A stretch of DNA of 64,000 nucleotides from Lewinellaceae bacterium SD302 (GTDB lineage: Bacteria; Bacteroidota; Bacteroidia; Chitinophagales; Saprospiraceae): positions 1 to 64,000 of the forward strand of contig PDLQ01000015.1 in assembly GCA_002591745.1 (NCBI GenBank), in the 5' to 3' direction. A program made the position numbers and the translations under genes. Below, piece by piece: positions 53,407-60,361 of the stretch. Position 1 is the first letter of the stretch. Every line of letters starts with the position of its first letter. The notes beneath the pieces are model-generated. The model was not told the origin of the DNA. It did not search any database and was given only the letters and a program-made list of their open reading frames with translations.

Positions 53407-55445
53407 AACTCCGCCAAGTACTGGAAGCCGAGCAAAAAATCCTTGCCGCCCGCCGCAAAAAGCACTTCAGTGAGGACTTCGCTGATGCTCTGGATGAAAA
53501 CCGTTTCGGTATCGCGCTCAGTGGCGGTGGCATTCGTTCGGCGGTCATTAACCTGGGGGTACTCAAGACCCTGCAGCGTTTCAATATTCTGAAGCAGGCG
53601 GACTACCTCAGTTCGGTCAGTGGGGGTGGCTACACCAACAGCTACATCCAGGCTATATTGCAAGGGGACGGCGGATACGACGATCTCTTTCAGGACGATC
53701 ACATCGACTATCTCCGCAAACGGGGCCGCTATCTTTTTCCCGGCGAAGGCTGGCACAAAATTTGGAATATCATCACCCTCGTCGTCGCCTATGTGGTCAG
53801 TCTGGCGATGAGCCTGGTGAGCCCGGCGATTATCCTGGGGGTGGGCTACGTATTGCACCTGATCCTGTGGGATGTTTTTGATTTTTCCATTAATCAGATT
53901 TCCAGTTTCGTCAATGATTTGCTGCTCAATGGTGGTATCGTGCTGGCCGTCATCATCGGAATCCACTATTTGTTCAATACGATATTCGTCTACCGGCTGC
54001 ACATCTCCAGTTGGTACAATCGGCTGGAAGCGGCTGCGGTGCTGCTACTCATGTTAGGGGTGGCGGGTAGTCTGTTCTGGGGATTCCGGGGCGTGCGTGG
54101 GCTGGATGCCAACAGTCTGCTACCCATGCTGGCCGTCATTTTCTTTCTGATCGTAATGGGCTTTATCACCAACCCCAATGCCACCAGTTTTCACCGCTTT
54201 TATCGCAAGCAGTTGGCAGATGCATTTTTGCATTTTGCCGAAGGAGATAAAAACGTTCTGCTCCACAAAATGCAGCATACCGGGGAGGAGAGGGAATTAG
54301 CTCCTTACCCGCTGATCAATACGACTTTGAATCTGCAAAGTAGCAGTGATCCCAATTTTCAGGGCAGCAAGGCCAGCGATTATTTTCTGCTCTCGCCCAA
54401 TTACTGCGGCTCCAAGTTGGTCGGCTACGTACCCACGAACGAAGCTAAGGGTTATCGCGACCTCACCCTGCCCTCGGCCATTACGATCAGTGCGGCGGCG
54501 GTTAACCCGGGCATGGGTGCTTATAGCAGCAAAATCCTGAGTATTCTCACTACTTTATTCAACCTCCGGCTCGGCTTCTGGATCTGGAACCCCATGAAAC
54601 TGGTGAGCAAATACCCCGTAGTCTGGTGGCCGGCCTACTTCTTTTACGAGTTGTTCAGCCGGATCAGCACGGATAAATTGATGGTCAACATTTCCGATGG
54701 CGGGCACATCGAAAATCTGGGCGTGATGGAACTACTCCGCCGCCGCTGCCGCCTCATTCTGGCCGTAGATGCTGAGGCAGACCCGTTTTACATTTTTGGG
54801 GCTTTGGAAAACCTGACGGTCCGGGCCCGCAATGAATTGGGCATCGATATCCGCTTCCGCGACGACCAGGTGCCAGAAAGGGTTATCCGCCCCCGCCCCA
54901 GTCATGGCTACAGCCAGCAACGCTACGCCATCGCGGATATGTATCAGCTATGGGATAAGGTGGAAACGCCCCGGGGAGAGGAGATCGTCCACTACGACGA
55001 CTATAAAATCGGCACTTTCGTCTACCTCAAATCCAGTGTAACCGCCCCCGTGGGCCGACCGGAAATTTCGCGTGACGATGTACTGCGCTATGGCACCTAC
55101 AAGTACAAAATTTATAATCCCTCCTTCCCCCACGAAAGTACGGCCGACCAGTTTTTTGATCCCATTCAGTGGGAAAGCTACTTCCAGCTCGGGCAGTGGT
55201 TGGCTGCTGATTTGTTACACTGTGACGATCCCGAACATTACTCGGGTGACAACCGATACATGATCAGTCTGGAAGAATTACAGGATTTTTTCCAGCACGG
55301 TACGCCACTTACCTTCCCTCACGATCCGGTGGCCGATTTTGAAGCCAGCTTTGAGAAAAAATTAAGCGAGACACCACACGACGAAACCGAAGAACTCGTA
55401 GACGAAAGCCGTACCACCGGAAGGCCGACGTCATATAAAATGTAG
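53394..55445 (+). CDS. Membrane-embedded patatin-like phospholipase
   Basis: A 683-residue protein with a patatin fold split by membrane helices. The oxyanion loop is ALSGGGIRSAVINLGVL, the nucleophile Ser is in LSSVSGGGYTN and the catalytic Asp is in NISDGGHIENLGVMELL. Between nucleophile and Asp (about 120-270) are four or five hydrophobic helices (WNIITLVVAYVVSLAMSL, AIILGVGYVLHLILW and others). It probably hydrolyses membrane lipids from within the bilayer. Its ATG lies inside the toxin gene (13-base overlap). One dispersed-element copy is read as LQSSSD. Confidence 0.85.
   Translation: MDNLELRQVLEAEQKILAARRKKHFSEDFADALDENRFGIALSGGGIRSAVINLGVLKTLQRFNILKQADYLSSVSGGGYTNSYIQAILQGDGGYDDLFQDDHIDYLRKRGRYLFPGEGWHKIWNIITLVVAYVVSLAMSLVSPAIILGVGYVLHLILWDVFDFSINQISSFVNDLLLNGGIVLAVIIGIHYLFNTIFVYRLHISSWYNRLEAAAVLLLMLGVAGSLFWGFRGVRGLDANSLLPMLAVIFFLIVMGFITNPNATSFHRFYRKQLADAFLHFAEGDKNVLLHKMQHTGEERELAPYPLINTTLNLQSSSDPNFQGSKASDYFLLSPNYCGSKLVGYVPTNEAKGYRDLTLPSAITISAAAVNPGMGAYSSKILSILTTLFNLRLGFWIWNPMKLVSKYPVVWWPAYFFYELFSRISTDKLMVNISDGGHIENLGVMELLRRRCRLILAVDAEADPFYIFGALENLTVRARNELGIDIRFRDDQVPERVIRPRPSHGYSQQRYAIADMYQLWDKVETPRGEEIVHYDDYKIGTFVYLKSSVTAPVGRPEISRDDVLRYGTYKYKIYNPSFPHESTADQFFDPIQWESYFQLGQWLAADLLHCDDPEHYSGDNRYMISLEELQDFFQHGTPLTFPHDPVADFEASFEKKLSETPHDETEELVDESRTTGRPTSYKM
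54333..54348 (-). repeat. Dispersed TGCTACTTTG element, copy 22
   Basis: Core 54336-54345 (minus strand), exact, read as LQSSSD in the patatin protein. The 3' half of the consensus is poorly conserved. Confidence 0.75.
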
Positions 55446-55462
55446 CCTGGGCCAGACCTTTA

Positions 55463-55537
55463 CTGCTGCTTTAGCTTTGCTGATCGTCGTCGAAAAATTA
55501 GTGCTCATTCCTGGCCAGCACTGCTACTTTGTTAGTC
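55463..55537 (+). repeat. Composite repeat: second box plus dispersed element copy 23
   Basis: Box B (55464-55491, starts TGCTGCTTTAGCTTTGCTGA) is followed after 23 bases by element 55515-55537 (core 55522-55531 exact). The same B-then-element order occurs on the minus strand at 59058-59002. It lies 20 bases before the ATG of the next gene. Confidence 0.75.
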
Positions 55538-55557
55538 AAAATACTTACCTTGAACCT

Positions 55558-56874
55558 ATGGATTTTTTTAACGACCTCCAGGACTACTTCGCCACCCTCA
55601 GCAGCCAGCAAATGTTGTTTTTCTGGCTGGTGGCCGGATTACTGTTCATTATCGGTCTACTCATTGGCCTGCTCATTCGAGGCAGTGCCCTGAAACGCTA
55701 TAAAGCGCAATATCTGATCGTTGATAAGGAAAGAGCAGACCTCCAGGCGAGTTACGATCGGGCCAGTGCGAGGGAAAAGGCATTGGAAAAAGAAGTGGCC
55801 GCCCTGAGCCGCGAAAAAGTTGCCGCTCTGGAACGTTTGGAAGAAGTGGAATCCGTCCAGCCGGGATCGACTGAAGAAGAAGGTGATGAAGTACGCACAC
55901 TTCAGGATCAGTTACAACTTTTACGCAGTGAAAATCAGCGGTTATTGGCCCAGGTGAATGATGGGGACTACCAAAGTAGCAATGCTGGTAGCTCCGCAGG
56001 CACTGACTCGACAGTACCGGGTGACCTGCAGGATTACCTGGACGCGGCCGAAGCAAGATTCCAGGCTTTCGAGCAGCGCCTGAGTGAGTTGTCTTCCGAG
56101 AATCAACGCTTAGAGGCAGGCATTAATAGTTCGGCCGGCAATAATGGTAATGACCGAAGTATCGACGCTCCTTACGGCACGCCTCATCAGCCCATCATCG
56201 GCAGCCCTACTCCCGTGCAAGAAACTGACGGAGAACCATTGGTTATCCGTGCCGACATCACCGAAGCAGGCGTTCGTACAGACCAGGACGGCGGTATGGA
56301 AGTTATCGTTGATACCACGCCCAGCCTCGTGGTACCCGTCCTTCCCCCGGATGGGGTAGTAGCGGACGACCTGAAAATGATCAAAAATATCGGCCCTTTT
56401 CTCGAAAAACAGCTCAATGAGCAAGGGGTTTATACCTACGCCCAGATTGCCGGTTGGTCCGAAGAGGATGTGGTCGAAATCACTAAGAAGATCGGTTACC
56501 TCCCCGGTGTGATCGCCAAGGCTGACTGGACGGGACAAGCGAGAAGATTGCAGTCCGCCGCAAAGGATTCTGCCGCTACGCAACAAGAGCGAAGCATTCA
56601 GCCGGCCACGAAGAAGATAAAAGACAATCCGATCAAGATGAGCAATTTACAGGTCATCGAGGGCATCGGCCCGAAGATCGAATCTATCCTGAAAGCCGGT
56701 GGCGTTGATAGCTTAATTGAATTGGCGGCAAGTTCCGAAGACAAACTGCGCAGCATCCTGGCTGAGGCGGGGAATCGCTACAAGTCTCATAACCCGAGCA
56801 GTTGGCCAAAACAGGCGACCTTGGCAAAGGATGGAAAACTGGAGGAATTGAAGAAACTACAAGACAGTATGTAA
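55558..56874 (+). CDS. Membrane-anchored coiled-coil protein with two helix-hairpin-helix domains
   Basis: A 439-residue protein. The start at ATG 55558 (MDFFNDLQDYF) puts a transmembrane helix (MLFFWLVAGLLFIIGLLIGLLI) at 18-42. A long coiled coil follows (about 45-200, KERADLQASYDRASAREKAL and similar), then two HhH-type segments: DDLKMIKNIGPFLEKQLNEQGV and LQVIEGIGPKIESILKAGGV. Such GIGP motifs bind DNA or occur in small scaffold domains fused to NuoE or ribosomal proteins. The combination suggests a membrane tether for nucleic acid, but this is inference. A dispersed element encodes DYQSSNAG in the linker. Confidence 0.75.
   Translation: MDFFNDLQDYFATLSSQQMLFFWLVAGLLFIIGLLIGLLIRGSALKRYKAQYLIVDKERADLQASYDRASAREKALEKEVAALSREKVAALERLEEVESVQPGSTEEEGDEVRTLQDQLQLLRSENQRLLAQVNDGDYQSSNAGSSAGTDSTVPGDLQDYLDAAEARFQAFEQRLSELSSENQRLEAGINSSAGNNGNDRSIDAPYGTPHQPIIGSPTPVQETDGEPLVIRADITEAGVRTDQDGGMEVIVDTTPSLVVPVLPPDGVVADDLKMIKNIGPFLEKQLNEQGVYTYAQIAGWSEEDVVEITKKIGYLPGVIAKADWTGQARRLQSAAKDSAATQQERSIQPATKKIKDNPIKMSNLQVIEGIGPKIESILKAGGVDSLIELAASSEDKLRSILAEAGNRYKSHNPSSWPKQATLAKDGKLEELKKLQDSM
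55966..55988 (-). repeat. Dispersed TGCTACTTTG element, copy 24
   Basis: Core 55972-55981 (minus strand), exact, read as DYQSSNAG. Confidence 0.85.
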
Positions 56875-56877
56875 GCG

Positions 56878-57000
56878 GGCGAAGCCCCGATAGACGCTTC
56901 GCTTGTGGACGGGCTAAAGCCCTTGTGGATGATCGCTAAAGCGATCTTGCGGGGCCACCAATCAAAGATAAAAGCTTTAATCTTCGATTAATCGCCCCAC
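56878..57000. repeat. Intergenic palindromic repeats between convergent genes
   Basis: Contains GGGCTAAAGCCC, GATCGCTAAAGCGATC (56931-56946, also at 50387-50402 with one change) and a larger stem AATCAAAGAT / ATCTTCGATT (about 56960-56990). It could end transcription of both the HhH gene and the E2 gene. Confidence 0.6.
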
Positions 57001-57044
57001 ACATACGCAAGCGAGGCACCAGCGTCCACAAGCGCGGAGTTTGT

Positions 57045-58382
57045 CTAAACGTCTGCCGCAGAAAAGGCTTCTAAGTAATCCCCAATTTTTCTCAGGAAAG
57101 TTCCGCCCAGGGCACCGTCTACCACCCGGTGGTCATAGCTCAGGCTCATAAACATGAGTTGACGAACGGCGATGACATCGCCATATTCCGTTTCCACCAC
57201 GGCGGGTTTTTTCTTGATGGTCCCCACGGCCAAAATGGCGACTTGCGGCTGATTGATGATGGGAGTACCCATGACATTACCGAAAGTACCCACGTTGGTG
57301 AGGGTGAAGGTTCCTCCCTGAGTTTCGTCCGGTTTGAGTTTGCCGGCGCGGGCGCGTGCTGCCAGGTCGTTAACGGTTTTGGACAGGCCCAAAAGGTTTT
57401 TCTCGTCGGCGTTCTTGATCACCGGTACGATCAGATTTCCACTGGGCAGTGCTGCGGCCATACCAATGTTAATGTCGCGTTTTTTGATGATTTTAGTACC
57501 ATCTACGGAAACATTGATTCCGGGAAAATCCACGATGGCTTTGGCTACGGCCTCAACGAAGATAGGCGTAAAGGTAATTTTTTCACCGTGTTGCTCCTGG
57601 AAGGCTTTTTTGTTGCGGTTACGCCAGTTGACGATGTTTGTGACGTCCACCTCGATAAAGGAGGTAACGTGAGGCGAAGTATGCTTTGACTTCACCATGT
57701 GGTCGGCGATAAGGCGGCGCATACGATCCATTTCCACGATCTCCTCACCGGCCTGGGGACGGTAGGGGGCGGCAGCCGGCTTATCTGATTTCGGAGCAGC
57801 GGCAGCAACGGGCTTCGGCGCGGAATTGCCGTTCAGGAAACTATTGTCGCGGCGCTTTAGATAAGCGGCCATGTCCTTTTTAGTTACCCGGCCGTTTTTG
57901 CCGGTGCCGGGGATGGACTCCAGCTCGGCGGTACCAATATTTTCTTTCTCGGCGATGGAGCGTACCAGGGGACTGTAAAAACGGTCGTCGTCTGGCGAAA
58001 CGGTATGACCAGTGCTGGTTGCGGGAGCAGCTACTGCCGGAGCTTTTGCAGCTGTAGGAGCCTCTTTTTTCTCCGCCTCCTGGGTAGGGGCTTGCTCACC
58101 GGCGGATGCTACCGTAGGAGAAGGGGAAACTTCCGCTCCTGCTTCGGTTTCAATGATGGCGATGACTTGGCCAATAGCTACAACATCGTCTACCTGGAAG
58201 AGAATTTCTTTCAGTGTGCCGGCTACGGGGGAGGGCACTTCACTGTCTACTTTATCAGTAGCGATCTCAAGAATGGTATCGTCTACCTCTACTTGTTCTC
58301 CTTCTTGCTTGACCCAATTAAGGATCGTCGCTTCCATGATACTTTCGCCCATCTTGGGCATGATCAGTTCTACTTGGGCCAT
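57045..58382 (-). CDS. 2-oxo acid dehydrogenase E2 (dihydrolipoyl acyltransferase)
   Basis: Core acyltransferase of a 2-oxo acid dehydrogenase complex, 445 residues. It has an N-terminal lipoyl domain with the lipoylated lysine in EIATDKVDSEVPSPVAG (Lys44), an Ala/Pro-rich linker, an E3-binding domain (YSPLVRSIAEKENIGTAELESIPGTGKNGR in part), a second linker and the catalytic domain ending SYDHRVVDGALGGTFL (His and Asp of the active site). One lipoyl domain and the sequence style suit a branched-chain or 2-oxoglutarate type rather than a typical PDH E2, but the substrate is not certain. No E1 or E3 genes are adjacent. Confidence 0.92.
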   Translation of the reverse strand: MAQVELIMPKMGESIMEATILNWVKQEGEQVEVDDTILEIATDKVDSEVPSPVAGTLKEILFQVDDVVAIGQVIAIIETEAGAEVSPSPTVASAGEQAPTQEAEKKEAPTAAKAPAVAAPATSTGHTVSPDDDRFYSPLVRSIAEKENIGTAELESIPGTGKNGRVTKKDMAAYLKRRDNSFLNGNSAPKPVAAAAPKSDKPAAAPYRPQAGEEIVEMDRMRRLIADHMVKSKHTSPHVTSFIEVDVTNIVNWRNRNKKAFQEQHGEKITFTPIFVEAVAKAIVDFPGINVSVDGTKIIKKRDINIGMAAALPSGNLIVPVIKNADEKNLLGLSKTVNDLAARARAGKLKPDETQGGTFTLTNVGTFGNVMGTPIINQPQVAILAVGTIKKKPAVVETEYGDVIAVRQLMFMSLSYDHRVVDGALGGTFLRKIGDYLEAFSAADV

Positions 58383-58480
58383 TATTAAGCTGGTTTATCG
58401 CGCCGGAATATTAAAAAAGTGGTGGCATTCCGGTCGCTGTTAGGCCCTGCAAAGGTACTGCTTTTGTCGAATCCTTTTCG

Positions 58481-58900
58481 CTAATATTGAATATCTCCGT
58501 TGCGAACTTGTTTAACGGAAGTGGCTATCAGTTCCCGTAGTACATCCATATCCACGTCGCTCAGTCGCTTTATGTACAAACAGCTTTTACCGGTCTTGTA
58601 TTTACCAAGTTTTTCCAACAGATCGGCCTGACGCCCGATACCACCCATCAGGTAAAGAGAAATAGCAGATTTGCGAGGACTAAAGCCGGTTTCCATCCAA
58701 TCGCCTTCCCGGCCACTGGCGTAAGTATAGTGGTATTTGCCAAAGCCAATTATACTCGGACCCCACATTACTGGTGACTCGCCGGTGATTTCCTGCATCA
58801 AATCGATGATCGTTTGTGCATCGGCTCTTTTCTGTTCGTTGTCAACCGTAGCCAGAAAATCGGAAACGGAGACGTTAGTAGGGGTGGTTTTATTAGCCAT
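58481..58900 (-). CDS. DUF1801 family protein
   Basis: A 139-residue cytoplasmic protein of the DUF1801 (YdhG-like) family. SVSDFLATVDNEQKRADAQTIIDLMQEITGE, MWGPSIIGFGKYHYTYASGREGDW, FSPRKSAISLYLMGG and GKYKTGKSCLYIKRLSDVD follow the family's order. Function unknown. The start was set at ATG 58900 (MANKTTPTN); 13 more residues precede it in the longer frame. Confidence 0.87.
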   Translation of the reverse strand: MANKTTPTNVSVSDFLATVDNEQKRADAQTIIDLMQEITGESPVMWGPSIIGFGKYHYTYASGREGDWMETGFSPRKSAISLYLMGGIGRQADLLEKLGKYKTGKSCLYIKRLSDVDMDVLRELIATSVKQVRNGDIQY

Positions 58901-59001
58901 TAGAAGTTGTTTTGATTGGTGATTTTGAGGAACACCCAAATATTTTGAAGTATTTCAATTAGCTACTCCGCAAGGTTTTAAGATCACTAGGGAGACTATT
59001 A

Positions 59002-59058
59002 CTGACAAAGTAGCAATGCTGGCTGCGGTTGACAACGATCAGCAAAGCCAAAGCAGCA
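59002..59058 (-). repeat. Composite repeat: dispersed element copy 25 plus second box
   Basis: Element core 59006-59015 (minus strand) is exact. Box B is 59031-59058, differing at two of 28 positions from 55464-55491. Only 8 bases separate them. Lies in the 291-base gap between DUF1801 and the NTF2-like gene, which are divergent. Confidence 0.75.
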
Positions 59059-59191
59059 AATGGATCATTCAACAGAAATATTTCCTCTTCTGCTGGTATG
59101 CAGAGATGCCTGAATGGCAATATCGGAAAACAAATTTGCATTTATGGAAAAATGTTTTTAATTTTATGAAAACAAACAAAAAAGTTCAAAT

Positions 59192-59551
59192 ATGACAACT
59201 CAGCAAGTTGCCGACCGTTTGGTCGAAATGGGCCGTAGCGGAAAACTCGACCAGTGCTACGATGAATTATTCGCTCAAGACGCCGAATCTCATGAAATGG
59301 CCGGCGTGCCAAATGGTAGTGCCAAGGGACTGGACAACCTCAAGAAAAAGTCCGAAGCTTGGGCCCGGGATGTCAAACAAGTTCACGAACTCCGTATCTC
59401 CGACCCGGTAATTGGTGGCGGTTACTTCTCCGTTTCGATGTTCATCGACGTTGAGAAAAATGATGGCACCCGCACTGCCGATGCCGAAATCTGCGTCTAC
59501 AAAGTAGTGGATGGCAAGATTGCCGAAGAACGCTTTTTCTATACCATGTAG
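59192..59551 (+). CDS. SnoaL/NTF2-like domain protein
   Basis: A 119-residue cone-shaped alpha+beta protein of the NTF2/SnoaL superfamily: MTTQQVADRLVEMGRSGKLDQCYDELFAQDAESHEM, KGLDNLKKKSEAWARDVKQVHELRI, the central sheet GGGYFSVSMFIDVEKNDGT and the end EICVYKVVDGKIAEERFFYTM. The superfamily includes isomerases, cyclases and non-enzymatic proteins, so a function cannot be named. A very AT-rich 50 bases precede the ATG and may form its promoter. Confidence 0.85.
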   Translation: MTTQQVADRLVEMGRSGKLDQCYDELFAQDAESHEMAGVPNGSAKGLDNLKKKSEAWARDVKQVHELRISDPVIGGGYFSVSMFIDVEKNDGTRTADAEICVYKVVDGKIAEERFFYTM

Positions 59552-59880
59552 AGTTACTGGTTTACGTGCGTAGTGAAAGTTCTCGCGCAAAAGGTGTATA
59601 GCAGGAAAAGGTGACCATTCGTTATTGTCCGTCCTGCCAATAGGCAGGTTGGTTTGCGGCATCTATGCCCTAAGGAATATGGAGTCCTGTCGCTGCCTGG
59701 CTGGAATAAACTTTTTTGCTAAATAAAAGCAGGGCTTTTGGTCTGGCACAACGAAACTAACTGTCACCTTTTCCTATTCTGTATTCTTGGGAATCCCCTC
59801 GTCCTGCTTACCCAGAACAATCCGCCCAACGAAGACTTATTTATCGAAGAGACTATTTTCCGTCAAAACCGATAATTAAG
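59552..59880. other. Intergenic region, 329 bases, with an inverted repeat
   Basis: No gene was seen. GGAAAAGGTGAC (59605-59616) and GTCACCTTTTCC (59763-59774) are perfectly complementary and bound a 146-base interval that holds a CCTGCC-AATA-GGCAGG hairpin (59634-59649). A small non-autonomous element or a structured RNA are possible. Confidence 0.5.
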
Positions 59881-60327
59881 ATGCAGGAAGCCGATACTTG
59901 GGTATGCCCCAATTGCCAACGCGCTTTTTTTAAGAAGAATCAAAGTCATTACTGTAGCCCGGAAACGATTGATGACGTTCTGGCTGGTAAACCCGATAAT
60001 GTTTTATTGGTCTTTGATGAACTACTGGTTGCCGTAGCCGACTGGGAGCCACAGATCATCGGTGCCGGCAAAAAAGCCATTATCTTCAATAATGGCAAGG
60101 CCTGGATGGTGGTCCGCCCCATGAAAGATCAACTGGACGTTGCCTTCTTCTACGATAAAAAGCTGAGTCACCCTTCCATATTTCGTGCTCGTTTGGACAA
60201 CATGGGCAAGAACAAGTACATCCACCATTTTCGCCTCAAACAACCCGGTGATCTGACGCCGGAGATGATTGATATGTTGCGAAAGGGTTTCAATTATGTA
60301 CTGGGAAGCATCAAAAAGCGGAAGTAG
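59881..60327 (+). CDS. Zinc-ribbon DUF5655-like protein
   Basis: A 148-residue protein. The N-terminus holds a zinc-binding pattern (WVCPNCQRAFFKKNQSHYC: Cys-x2-Cys, then His and Cys). The rest matches DUF5655: LVFDELLVAVADWEP, KKAIIFNNGKAWMVVRPMKDQLDVAFFYDK, and YIHHFRLKQPGDLTPEMIDMLRKGF. DUF5655 proteins are thought to be small cytoplasmic proteins of unknown function. The start is ATG. Confidence 0.8.
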   Translation: MQEADTWVCPNCQRAFFKKNQSHYCSPETIDDVLAGKPDNVLLVFDELLVAVADWEPQIIGAGKKAIIFNNGKAWMVVRPMKDQLDVAFFYDKKLSHPSIFRARLDNMGKNKYIHHFRLKQPGDLTPEMIDMLRKGFNYVLGSIKKRK

Positions 60328-60361
60328 AAAAACGCTCGTACCACACCAAGTGGCGCATATT

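Noticed and set aside
58959-59141. 60-codon minus-strand frame
   Set aside because: It is made largely of the composite repeat (element plus box B) and is unlikely to be a gene.
59461-59520. CTACAAAGTAGTGG in the NTF2-like gene as another copy of the dispersed word
   Set aside because: It lacks the GC of TGCTAC, and the sequence encodes the conserved VYKVVDGK strand, so chance similarity is enough.
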